This document shows, one piece after another, positions 22,178-36,300 of a stretch of 64,000 nucleotides of DNA. The translations under genes and the position numbers were made by a program. How positions within the stretch are numbered: the first letter of the stretch is position 1; the number at the start of each line of letters is the position of its first letter. The DNA is from Mya arenaria (taxonomy: Eukaryota; Mollusca; Bivalvia; Myida; Myidae): assembly GCF_026914265.1 (NCBI RefSeq), contig NC_069135.1:28462738-28526737 (forward strand). Reading direction: 5' to 3'. Below the pieces are notes generated by a model. That model searched no databases. It saw nothing but the letters and a program-made list of their open reading frames with translations, and was not told the DNA's origin.

Positions 22178-25100
22178 CTGTAAATACACAAACAATAAGA
22201 TAGAATTAAAGAGCTAATAATGGCGATTTATAAAACTATTCAAATTTTGGATTTTTGTTCCATTATACATGATCATACATCTTTGGACTACTGCGCTCGT
22301 GCCATAACATTCTGATAATGAATATATATATATATGTAAATTTCACTATGGATGAACTTTTCATTACCAGCTCTGACTACTACAATAACAGCATTGGAAG
22401 AATTCTCCGACCAAAAATGTTTGGAGAAAAAAAGGTTTTTGGAAATCATTATTTATCAATACATATTTAATGAATAAATATTTTCTATCTATTTCTGTAC
22501 AGGTAGCAATTTCACAGAAAGATACAGTTATTCACAATGTACCAACCTGGTGCGACATAGACCCCAGGGCAGCCACCAATGGGAGGGGGTGGAGGTGGGT
22601 GGAATTCTGGTACTAATGAACGGGGTGGGGTCTGGGGAATGTCTTCTGTACCGTACATGTAGTCTGAAATACACAGGCTGTATATGTTAACACAGTCAAA
22701 AATACATAGCGCTAATAGAAAATGTGTAAAGAGTATGTGAAATTGGAACGGGAGTAAACATTATATTTGAACTTGCATAGCACTGTCATCATCACTGTCG
22801 TGATGCCGAGTTGCTCTGATATCAATATCTATTTAAGCATTAAAGCAATGCAAATATGTTGTAAGCCCAAATAAAAGCACATAGACTTTTTTATTACTGA
22901 AGACAGGTTTGATCCTTAAATAAGGTTATTTCAATTTATACATTTCCAAAAAAATTGCTCAATGCAAATTAATTCATGATAATTTCGCAAATAGGATGGC
23001 AATAATAATTTTTGAAACGAAACTTACTATGGATCAAGATGAAAGGCTGAAAACATTCAAGTAAAATAACCAACCTGGAATATGACTACTGCTTCTAGAT
23101 ATGCCAGGCGGTTGTGCCCTATCAAAGTGCGAGGTCTCTTTATGCCGTCCGTGTCGAAATCTTGACGGCTTTGGAGGTATTGGCGGATTTTTATTATGCT
23201 TACACGTTTTCACATGGTTTGGAGAGTTCGAATCACCACAGTTTCTGCAGAGTGAATTATATTTTGAATTATTGTTATTCACTGCTGGACTGTTCAAAGG
23301 GGAACCACTCTCCTCACAGTTTTCAGTCTGTGAACCTACAGAGTTATCTGGATTGGTTTTAGAAGGGTCTGAATGCCCACAGTCTTTTTGCTGATAATAT
23401 TGATGGGAATTTTCCCGCTGGAAAGGTTCATAGTCTTGCGGATATTCCCGTGGGATTTGTGAGGTGGAACACGACCGAGAACGGGCAATTCTGTCCCGAC
23501 TGGCCGCTATAGGGTGGAATGTAGACAAGATTTGCTGCTGACTCGAGTGAGACGTGTCCACACTGTTCTCGTCACTCTTTATTGAGTCTGTTTCACTCCG
23601 AGGATATTCCTGACTTGAAAGACTGTTTTCTGCAAAAAGAAAATCAAAACATGGTTTCTTTCTCAAACGAAATGGGTACAAATATCTTTAAACATTACAA
23701 ACATGAAAATGATGAAATAATAATTCCAAAGTTTGATTTACTTATTAATTCAGACTCAAACCAATTTAAGTATTTTTAACACAGACCTGCTAATTTCAAC
23801 ATTTATTATATGGAACTGAGAAAAAACTTATATTTTTTTCTAAATGTTACATTCAACTTTACAAATATGAATAGGGGAATATTTACCATCAGATTGCTCC
23901 ACATAATGACCATCAGTCCTCATCAAGTCATACCCCTGCGAACCGTTTTCCCCATTGACATCACTTGGGAAGATTGCAGGGCGTGCAGCTCTAAATCTCC
24001 CTGACGAAGACTCATACCCAGATTCTTTCATCGCCAACTCGTGGTATTGGTAGGGCAATGTGCCATTGGTTATGGGAACCCCATGTGTATAACTTCCTTC
24101 CTTTTCCGATGACATGTAACCAGAACTTGGCACTTCGCCGGGTAAGGTTGTTTCATCGGTTGGAGTCGCACTGTAGAACTCCTGCCTTTTCCGCGTCTTG
24201 TAAATAATAATTACCCAAACCAGTGATGTTCCAACGACGCAGCAAACAACAGCAATTATTATAATTCCTGTTGTAGTAGACTCGTCATCTAATCCCCCAC
24301 CCCCTCCTGAGTTTCCCTTCCCCTTGGCCTCTCCAGTCATGACAGACCCAGTTACAACGGTCAAAGTTGACGTCCCTCTAATAGTACCAAGCGTATTCGA
24401 CATTTCGCAAGTGTATTCACCAGCATCGCTTGTCTTCGTTTCAACGATGATCAGCAGCTGATTCTCAGCTGTAAAGAAGTGGCGCTGGGAGGGTACAAGG
24501 GGCTGACCTTTGTGGTACCATGTCAAGGTCGGCTGAGGGCTTCCCTGGGCGAGACATTCCATTACTGAAGTCTCGCCTTCCCGTGTCTCCTTCTCTTCCA
24601 TTGGTCGCACAAATGACGGAGTCTCTGCAAGGAAAGAGATAGACTAGTTACTTAATCTGATTAAAATTTGCCTCATGTAAACTGACTGATAGATTTTCTA
24701 CATGTGATAAAAAAAATTTAAGTGATGTTTCTTTACAGTACACATTATCATGTTTTACTGTCTTAAACATTTTCTATCTCTTTTGGATATTCATGCAACC
24801 TACCAATATTTTTTCTTAAACCACTTACGTAGTACAGTAAGAGTAACATTGGCCATTATAGTTCCAGCATCATTTTTCGCAATACAGCTGTAGATCCCTT
24901 CATCAGCAGCCTTCACATTCACTATGAAGAAGTGATCGTCTTCGGGGATGACCTGCATTCTGCGCTCCTGCGCAGCGGGAAAATGGTCAAAGCCCCCATC
25001 TTTTTGCCAGGAGATAATTGGTTTAGGTTGACCTTCTGCTGCACACACCAACACCGCCTCAGTCTGGGCTTTTGCTGTGACATTCTGCGGGCGCTTTGTG

Positions 25101-28100
25101 AACTTTGGGAAAACTAAAATAAACGAAAAGGTTGTATAAATGAACAAGAGCACCGCGGAGTGGGTGCCAACGCTCGTCTGATGAAATTCCAAGTCGAAAA
25201 GGGGGGATAACTCAATATTAATTAAAGGCAAAATTATATGACCTGCTATAAACATGCATAGTGTTAATAGGAACACGTGTAGCAAGTTTAATGTGAAAAT
25301 GTTGAACGGTTTTTGAGTTATGAGGTAAGGTTAAAGTTTTTGGACGACGACGACGACGCAGACGCAGACGCAGACGACGCCGACGACGCCAAGGCTATCA
25401 CAATAACTCGACTTTTTTTCTTCGAAAAACAGACGAGCTAAAAATGAATCTTTCTGAAAACATTGAGGATAAATATCTGGATGACTATCTTAATTTACAG
25501 TTCATGATTATTTACCAAAAACCATACATATTCCAAATCACAACAATTTCAAAGATGTATCTATCCTGAAATGCCATATACCCCAGTTGGCTAACCTGAG
25601 GATATTGAATTAGGAAAAAAAGATTTTAAATATCTCCCAAAGTAACATACACTAAACAACCACATGAAAAGGGAGCGTCAATAAGGTACTAAAGAAAACT
25701 TTCTACCCTTCATATAGTGTAATTTATCAGCACACTAGTTATTGAACAGTTAAACTCAACTATTTCTGGTAAGAGTTCTAATATGGGAGTTAATCTATAG
25801 AAAAAACAAAGGAAACACTCCCCAATATTAACTTACCATAAACATTGATGTTTGCCCTCTTTGAGTATGCAGATCCGTACTCATTTGAGATGACACACTG
25901 GTATCGACCAGCGTCCGTATCTTTGGCGTCAAATATGTGCAGCTTTGACACATAGTGCGTTAGATTGCCTGACCGTTGAGCTGTGTCCTCCGTCTTAGCA
26001 TCAGTAAGAATCTGTAGGTTGGTTTAAGAAGCCATTGTAAAGACTTGCAGGTTGTTAACGTTTCAAATCAAGAGAATCAGATCAAATTAGACCAAAAATC
26101 TGGAATGTGCTGGTTTTTATAATAAATCTTACTGATTACATAAATGTGGAGTATTTTCTCAAATTGAAATATACACCTTAAATTCATATAATTTAATGCA
26201 TTCAGATCCGGTAAAATGAAAATAGCCTGAAGCTAAAAATTGCAAATCACATACAGCCATCATGATTAAAATGGTTATGTTATTCCTTAATTTTAACTCA
26301 AAACCAAATGTTTTAAAAAATGAACCCTGTTTTAAATTTTCCTGACAATATATCTCATTTTCAAGCTTACAATGTTATCTTTCTTCCATTGAAACTGTGT
26401 GGGCGAGCCTTTAGATTCTGTGCTGGCCGCAGAGCAGTTGAGTGTGATGTTAGCTCCCTTTATAACATCCTGGGAACGCGGATTACTCACAATCTCTGGT
26501 TTCAAAAACTGGCCATCTGGAATGAGAGAAAAGTTAATCAATAAGTTCTAAACACAAGGAATATTAAGAAGGATAGAGTTTTTCGAAAAAAATAATCTTT
26601 TGTCCTTAAGCTTTATTTTAAAAATCATTAAGAATTTTCAGGTAACCTGACCCTACCTTCGACATTTACCATACTATCTTTATAGTCCGGTGGTTTAATT
26701 ATAATATGAACTTTAAAAAGCTTTATACTGAAGATTACTTTAACACCATTCCCCGTGATAACAAAAATGTTCTTACCTATAGCCAAATAAAAAACAAAAA
26801 TGTAATGAAAATCCTACCTACCCAACCTGTTTATGGACAAGATGTAGCCCTAACGATAACCACACAGTTTTTATTTCTTGGCCTACAGACCTTTAAGGAA
26901 TCCAATTTTCATACCCCTTGCATTGACCCTGACCAATGAGATTTAGAATTTGTTTATGAAACAGTATTTGCAAAGAGATTAAATTATAAACATTCAACCA
27001 TATAATGCACCTACCACATTTGTATTCACTGGAATCAACAGTGAATATACTCCGCCCATTCAGATGCTGTGGGTGGCCACACTTGGCGATGACAGAACGC
27101 TCAAAGTTGTTATCACGGAGCCAGATAGGTACCCATGACAACTGACAGTCACAAAACAGGCTTGTGGTGTTGAAACTCCTAAAAACAAAAATAAAACAAA
27201 TTAGTAAAAATATATTTTATGTTGTATTTTGTAACTTTGTTTTATATGTGTGTCCTACAAGCGTAACATTACATAAAAATTGTATTTTTATTATAATGTT
27301 TTTATTCAACATAAATTTCCATTAAAAGTTTGCTGCTTTTTTTTTCAAAATGAACAAATACCCTTTTATATGAAATAAGATCAGCATGCTACTGTTACAG
27401 CTTCTTGCGTTTTATTACAAGGCTAACAAGTCTTTAAAACATAACGAGCCATAAAGCAAATAAGAACAACCTACAATACTTATATAAACATTTATATACA
27501 GTATTCCCATTCACACCTTTGCTCGTACTAGCCTGCCTTCAACAAACAACTGAGAAACCACTTACAACTGTCTAAGGAGGGGTAGAGGCTCAAACGCATT
27601 CCCCTGAATGGTCGTTATGTTGTTGCTGTTCAGCAACAGTTGTTCCAGTTGGTCCAAGCCCATGAACGCCTGTTTTGTGATGGTTTTAATGCGGTTATTC
27701 TCCAGGCTCAAGATTTTCAGGGAAACTAGGCCCGTAAAAACGCCCTTAAGGTCTTCAATTGTTGAAGATATACGATTGTTGTTCAAGTCACTGAAAGAAA
27801 GATTGTAAAGTAGTTGAATAAATGTATCAAATCAACTTCGAGCTAGTAAAATTATTGAATGAATGTGTCAAATAGACATCACATATTATGATATGATGAT
27901 AAGGCTAACAAAAAATATAAGGTGTGCATTAATATTCATCCCTGCAAATCCTTTATTCATTAACTTTGGGATTCAATTATCATCAAATGCAAAAAATGAA
28001 ATGATTTTTTTTTATTCAATTTTCACAAATGGGTTTGAAAATACTCCAACGAGGATATTCAAAATATTTAGAATGTCCTTAGCAGATTTCAAGAAGCAAT

Positions 28101-30286
28101 TTATGTTATAAACCTTTTATTTCCATATATTAATGCTAATGCTCAGTTGGTACTCATTTCAACAATTTGAAAATGCACTTAAAAGATGTTTAAGTACTAT
28201 AATCATTGAATGCACCCAAATGCAATTTCTATATGCCAAATAAAATGTAGAGGTGTGACCATTTAAAGCTTTACTCAACAACTCAATTAACAAACAAGGA
28301 GAAATCTTCTAACATTTCAAGGCTTTTTCCTGTCTCGCTGAAAATAAAAAGAGGGAACACTCCAAATTGGCAATTAAACTTCTTATTCGGTAGTTCTATC
28401 TCCTAATTTAAACTCCAGTGTCTGCCATAAGATCGGTCAAGAGGCTTGTTAAAATTGCATTGAACGGACGTGATTCATTGGGACAAAAATCATTGTTTGA
28501 ACAGTGGAAATGAATTTTGGAAGATTTGAAAACCAATGCCAGAAAACATGGTTTTAGAAAAGTTAACTTGTTTTCAAGCACATCTGCTTTGGGTGAAAAA
28601 TGTCAATTATGTCTTTGAAGACACTCAATTCTATGCCCCAATTAACATTTTTGATACGATAAAATATGGATTTGGTGCCAAAAAAGGACATGAATGAGTC
28701 TATATATCATAATCATAAAGCCTTCAGGTATAACAAAATGGAGGCAAATGACCAACAATAATATAAATATGGCAATGTTGAAACCATAAAATTGGCAAGA
28801 AATTATTTTCTCTGAACTATGTTTAGTTAGTGAACACACCATTTTTCCCATCAACACATTATTTATTTACCTTAACTATTTTAGTAATAATATACATATT
28901 CAACTTTTTAAAATTTAAAACAATCTGTATCACTTAGAAGCATGCTTACAGTTGTTCCAGTTCAGCGAGATGCTTGAAAGCTTCCTCCTGAATGAACTCA
29001 ATATGGTTGCTGGCAAGGTTCAGCGAATGAAGGCTTTCCAAGTTTGACAAGGAGTCTGATTCCACTGTCACCAACTCATTGCGATGTAGGTCCCTGAAAA
29101 GATTAATTTTCAATAAAATTAAAGCAAGTATTATCAATCTTTCAAAATTGCGGGATAGGATTCCTTGGATGTTTATACACATTCATTGACAAGAAACTAT
29201 TTCGTGCTGCATGCCTCCGTATCTGCTGTCTTGCCAAACACGTATAACGTATAAATATCTTCCCAACATCAATGAGGAATTCAACACGCACCTTTTTTGT
29301 ATCCACTAAAAATGGACAAATGGAAGGACTCATTAATTATAGTATATTTACATACTGAAGTAAATCTTAATTAATTTTATTAAATTCTAAACGTTTTTAC
29401 TTCTAAAATAAATCAAGTTTTCAGAATGCAGCATTTTATCGCCATGCAATCAATTTTGTCCCATACAATTTATAAGCCAATTTTAATTTTCGCATAGGAT
29501 TGCGGTTTTTAGAGCGATTATTACTTCAGTATCACACGCCATTTAATATGCGACCTCTATTGCACAAAAAACTGTTTAAAATACACGGAAAAAAAGATTT
29601 ACTGCTCATATCAAAATTTGTGATAAACATTTTGCAAATTAAAACTGTCAATGTTCAGTTGACTGTTACATAAAAAAAACTCACTTTCAATTCTGAATAG
29701 CAAAACAGTTTCAATTGGTAAATTTTCACAAGTTTGCGAACTCATAAATTGAATGATATGATCTAAAAGTCTCTCTTTCCACCTAATTACATCACATACA
29801 AAATACCTGTTACTTTTCTCAATGGCATGCTATTATAAAATGTTTGTCAAATGCATATTATTTATTGCTAGAACGATTTACATAATTACTTGATAAATGA
29901 TACTAGGGCTACGTTTTCTATTCATTACGGGAAATTATACGACACGAGACTTTATTCATCGAGACTTCTGTCTGTTTTAAATTAAACATTTTGATACATT
30001 ATAACATCTACACTACTATTTATGTTCTAATAAAATTCAATTATAAGAATTTACATGAAAATATAATAGCTGTATGTGGAAATGCCCAATGAATTCCACA
30101 AAAAAACAAAATTTCCTAGCTTTAAAAAAAAAAAAGGACTTGTGAGTTGTGATCAATGTAGAACATTTGCAATTGAACAATGTTTAATATTGAGAAGAGT
30201 CTTGGTACAGATAACAACGTTATAAAAACATAAATAGATTGTATGATCAACTGATGATGATGATGATGATGGTGATGGTGATGGTC

Positions 30287-30336
<50 letters not shown>

Positions 30337-33300
30337 AATGACGATGAGGACGATGATGACAATGAAGAAGAGTGATTAATATAATATTGTAATAACTTGT
30401 TTCATATTTGTTGAAAAATAAATTTAAGTATAAACTTTAAACAATGAACAAAATGGCACTTTCTTGACAGTCATGTCAAATGGGTTGAATGACCAAAAAA
30501 GGGGCCAACTGAATGAACATAAGAATTGCACTTAAAATCTTTTAAAAAGAAGTTTCAGTAAAGTTCACATGAAAAATGTACTCCCAATTTCACACCCGTC
30601 AGTATGGCATTTATTGCGTACATTTTATTACAAGCCATAATAATTACAAATAAATTGGCCGTTGTTTCTGAAGAGCTGCAATAATTTGCATCTGCACAAA
30701 ATAGGCCCAGGTGTCGAAAATATTGAGTAGTCGTAAAAACAGCAATATATCTTGCGCAATATTACCATTACATATGCATATAAATATCCCACACATGTTT
30801 GGGTCATTCTAGATCAAAAATAATTATTTAGATGATATCAGAAGCACAATCTTCTGTTAGAAATGCAAATTGGTTTGGGAACATTTCGTAAATTGAATAA
30901 ATATGACCAAAGAAATTGAGATCATTACCAATAAAAATGCACTTAAAACTTGTGATTGATAGCTATGTACTTGCGAAAGACTTATTGCATATTGAAATTA
31001 CTTAATTACCCGAAAATAAAGTATCCAAAATACCATTTTTTCAAGAAGAAACCACATTTGTACCTGTATGCTTAGAGTCTGACAGGAGATAAATATTTTA
31101 ACCACTAAAACTTGAAAATATGAAAATCATTAATTTTATTTTACTACCTGAACTAAACGTATCACCATATTAAATGTAAAAAGAAAAAAAGAAAATAATT
31201 GTTAATACAAGAAAATTATTATTGATTATTTTTATGATAATCTTTTCTGGTTACGAAATCTTTTCTGCTAAGAATTTTTGCAGCTATTACACTACCTCAT
31301 GATGGATCAAATTTTATTTCAATTTTTTGGGCCTTTAAAACCAAATGGGCGGGGAATCAAACGATCATTAAAATTTATTTACAGTTATAAAACTAGATAT
31401 TTTTTGCTTAACACCCATGGTGTGCCTCCAAGTAACATTTGCATAACAGGTGGAATGGGAACCTTTGAAATTTTGTGAGAAACAGGGAAATACCGGATTT
31501 TTATATACCAGCTATGTACAACGGCAGATGTGTTTCACACGTTGAGGCTGTAATAACCCAATATAAAACAAATACAGGAGTGAAGAGAATATAACATGAA
31601 AGCATTAAAACGGCACTGAAGCGCATGTTGCTATTTCTTACATCTGTTATTCAATACATAATGATAGGAAAGAAGGCATTCACATGTGCGTTTATGATTC
31701 TAAGTAATTGATGTACTTGGAACTCTTTCCATTTTTACACTATAAGAACTTCCTAAATATATCTTTCGTGTCGATGAAACAACTTGCTTCTCAAAATTGG
31801 TCTTAACCTTCTCATTTTTCATTAATCTGCTCAACATTTCCCATATTCATAAAATTTGTGAATGCAACCGTCCAATTCTTAACAAAAATTTACATGCGCC
31901 AATGTTGAGAGTTGAACCATAAGCTTTAATCCTGACTTCTTTTCTATTCCACATGTTCACGAATAATTAGCATAATAATAGATGCTTACAAATTTTTCTT
32001 ATTTGCATGAAAATAACACAGTTTCTTCTCAGTGTTCTTGTAAATGGGGAAATATCCTGACAAGGGAAAAACAACCTATTTAATTTCTTTTCTCCCTTAA
32101 AATCTGTGTCATGAATACCAAAAAGTCTAGATTAGTCAAAGCATACTTTATACTTGTTTTAACTGGTGCTAACTTCAGCCAGAGTTATTGCCCTTGCACA
32201 TTTTCATTAATTTCAAGTGACTATTTTTCGTGGTTTTTGAGATTAATATGACCAAATGTTTTTTACAAGGAGGAAAAAATATGATGGTGTTATGACAATA
32301 CCAAGACATTATTCTATGCAAAACAAACAAGCTTAAAACTGGTGAGCAAAACGTTTTACATCTGTTGGGCTATTTCTAACTTTGTGGGCTTTATGGTGAA
32401 ATTTGACAATCTAATTGAAGTAATCAAATTCTATCTTTTCCTGACAAATGTTGGTATCCTGCAACTTCTAGCGCCTGCTGATGATAAAATCAGTTGATAT
32501 CTCCCTCAAATGTGCATTACGAGCATTTGCGCTGTTACGTTAACTAGTACTGAAATGTTTGTACATCAAAAGCTGCTTAACAAATGTGCAATATAGTTTT
32601 CTTGATTACACATTTCCATCTCTATCACTTAGCTTTAGGCAAAACTTGCCATGTACTTGGGATAAATGTTAAATAAAGTATTCTTATAAGACTACTACTA
32701 CAAGGTTTCGTAAAGAGATTGAAAAAAAACACCACACACCACACGCAAACTTCAAATGCCGCAGACACCATTATCTCCATTTCTTGGGATTCTTAAAATA
32801 TGTAAATTGCACATTTTCGCCGAATATTATAAAACATAATCCTCAAAATTAACGGAAAACTCTAAACTAACAGTGATTGTTTTATGTTTTATGTTTGAGC
32901 GCGGAATCTTAACAACGATTATGATCAATATGTTGCAGAACTAAAGTGCTCCGAAATTGGATGGAACGGATGAAAATGAAGAAACTGTCAAATTAGATAT
33001 TAATTCTCTGTGATTTTAAAGCCTTTTTATTCTTCCCAATTTTATAACCCAATTAAAACATGAGAAGTAGTCAAGGAAATTGCAAGAAGATTTGTATAAA
33101 TCATTATTTGCTATATTAATATCTCACAAAATACTCTCAGAATGTCTCTCTGTCAGTTAATTCCTGTCAGATTGCATTAAGAACTGGGATTGAAACAAAA
33201 ATAAATATTTGCAATTTGAATACAACTTCTGATATTTGTTGCTGCCATATAAACAAATCAGACCTTAACATTCTTCACTGTTTTTTTGAGTCCAATTTCA

Positions 33301-36300
33301 AATTTCTGAGGACAATTTTCATCTAAACTGCCATTAATGACATTCAGTGCTGTGAAAAAAATTGACATAAAATTGATATTGTTTTAAAAGGGTGCATAAA
33401 ACTAACTTTTTTGACATTTTCTAGCAAATGGCAATGGTGACACTTTGAACAAGATAATTTAACAATCTTGCAGTTTCACAGGACCTTTCTGGCACATAAA
33501 CTTCAATTACCATCATTGCCTTCTCTTTCAGCCACCTTTTTGTCTCCACGAATCACTTTCTGTTCCACAAATATGTGAAATAACATCATTTTCTTAACTG
33601 CTTGAAGTCAAATCACACATCACCACCACTGAATCTTGACTGGTTATTAAGACACAGCCAACAAATGACGCCAACAATGACAACAACCCCACCGCCACCA
33701 ACGCTACAACAATACCTCTCAACCTTTTTAATCGGAAAGCTACTTTTCACTGACAAGCCAAAAAAAAAATGGCGTAAGTGCATCACTGCTTATGTTGTTC
33801 CTTAATTATAACACTTACAACATATTTCAGAAAATACCATGGTATATAGTTAATGCAATTATATCATTAACATGTAGTTGCCTCGATGGTTTCTAAATAT
33901 CAATATGGTATAAAGTTGGGGCAAAACATGTTGTGAAGAAAATCATGGTCTTTATAATGGTGGTGATGATGATGGCTTACTGGTTAATTATAACTCGGTG
34001 GAGTTCTATAATATTGTTGTGATTCACTTCATTTCTAAAGTACTTTTGGTATTCAATACTTACAATGTGGTAATATGTGGCGCATATTCCCAGGACTTTG
34101 GTTCGATGCGGAAAATCTGGTTATTTGACACGACCCTGAAAAGATCAAACAAATATACTTGAACTTACATCAGCACAATTAAGTACAAGTTAGCGGGCAT
34201 AATAACAAATAATAAACACTAACATTTTTTTAAATGACAATGACTACGCCAAGGTGATGCGTCTTTTTAACAACATCAAGTAGACATTGAAATCTCATCC
34301 CATAATGGTTCTACCCTCTTTTTATTTTCCCATAAAGTTTTCACAGTTTGTAAAATCAAAAGACTTTATTATATCTATCATCAGAAACTAATAGGTTTAT
34401 GTTCGTCTCAGTTTTCATGAACATAAAGTGTTTATTTACAGAGGAACACATGTGTGTTCCCTTCGATGGTTCGCAACTGTTCAAGCCATGGCCAGAAAAG
34501 AAAACAGGGGAGAAAAGAAAACATGCCAGTATTCTTTCACTTTGAGCTCTATCGAACATGCTATTTCTTACATCTATGAATACTGCCTTTTGACCTTATA
34601 TTTTGTACATATATTTGGATTTGTCAAGTTGATTGTACAAAAATGCTTTACATTTAAATTGTTTAAGCATTCACTAATACTCATTCAGAATATTTTAATT
34701 AATTCAGCATACTTTGATTAATTAAAAAACAACACAAGAGTACAATTCAATAATTGAAAAAAATCTTTGTATTCAACAATTCAACAATAATTACAGCTAC
34801 CTTTTGAGGGAGCCAGGGTTATATACAACCATTAATAGAAATGAAAAGCATTTTTCAATACTCATTTAATTTGAAGGGGTTTGAAGCATTTATAAACGCC
34901 ATTGCCCACTTCAAAGACTGATGTCTTTATTTCCTCACTTCAATGAGATTTTTTCACAATTTCCTCCTATAATCGACTTTGGTCTAAGCTTGCAACCTAC
35001 TCTTTAAGCATGAAATGTTAAGGCAAACTTCTAAGGGTGAATAGAAATGTCACCAATGTGTGGTAATGATTTTCTCGTTAGCCCCACATTACGTTGCACA
35101 ATTTTCAATAAGCCAACCCCACAAGGCATTTGATGACAACATCATCATCTTGAAGCCCAGCCATTAATATTGAAAAGTTGACCTTTGGTGATAATCATTA
35201 CATAAAAGACATGGTTATTTAAAAAAAAAATCCATCCATGAAATACTGTTTTCAGTCTTAAAAACGCTCTTCAAATAGATAATTTCCATCCAAAAGAAAT
35301 TTCAAAGTTGTGTTAGTCCTGTGCAACACATTGACATGTTTTCAATTATTAGATTTGTTTACTTTAACAGCAACTTAACATATATATATAATTAAAGCAT
35401 GGTATATATATTATATTTTCATGAGCATGTCATTTCCAAGGATTTTCATTTCTTTTATATAAAACTTCCAAGCAAAGGGCAGATGTGCAAAAGAGATTAC
35501 TGGTTAAATCCCAGCATCTGGTTTTACCATCATCCAGGTTTGTCAAAACTTATCATCCAAGTGTCAAAACTGATCCCTCTCCAATCTAATTTGCACCAAT
35601 TTTTTACATTTGCCAGTATAACTTTTCTCATTGGACCAAAAAAGCAGGCGAGGGTAGGTAAAAAGAGCCCCTTGTTTATATTTTCATAGCCTGTTCTCCT
35701 CGTCAGTTGGAGAACTTTCACAGAACTAATGAAGAAATCACAAATGTGTGATTCTAATCATTGCTTCTACAACTATGTTATAGCCATTTTCAGCATCTCT
35801 AATGAATCAAACAAACAAAACCGGTTTAGCAGTTTGACGTAAAAGTAAGAATCAAGCGCAGCTTTTCTAGTAAAAGCAAGCCCAGAATTTTCCTAGAGAT
35901 GAAATTTTGATGGATATTGCCGAGGTTTCAGGTTTATTATCATCTTTGTTTGACAATCTATGATTGAGTATGTGTAGCCTACAAAATGGTTTATGGAACC
36001 ATAATTTGGTTAACATGGGGGTTTGCTTACATCATTCTCATAACAAGGTTGTTTTTTTGCTGTTTTCTCTTGATTCACAACTTTATTATAAACAGACAGT
36101 AAAATATCCCATTCGCTGTATTCAGCATATTCTATTAGTTCCATGTAATAAAGTCTTCTTTTTTTAAACATTTGAGATGAATTTTACAAGCTTTGATAAA
36201 ACATACATGCCTCTTTTTTATTTCATCATTACAAGAATGAGCCCATTATTTGCTTGAAACTTTTAAAAATACTTTTCTAAACTCTGGCCCTATTTGAATA

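Noticed and set aside
23034-23681. The full open frame around LRIG exon 17, including MYPFRLRKKPCFDF at its start
   Set aside because: Those residues translate intron sequence. The acceptor TTTTTGCAG at 23630-23638 and the phase match with exon 16 place the exon start at 23629.
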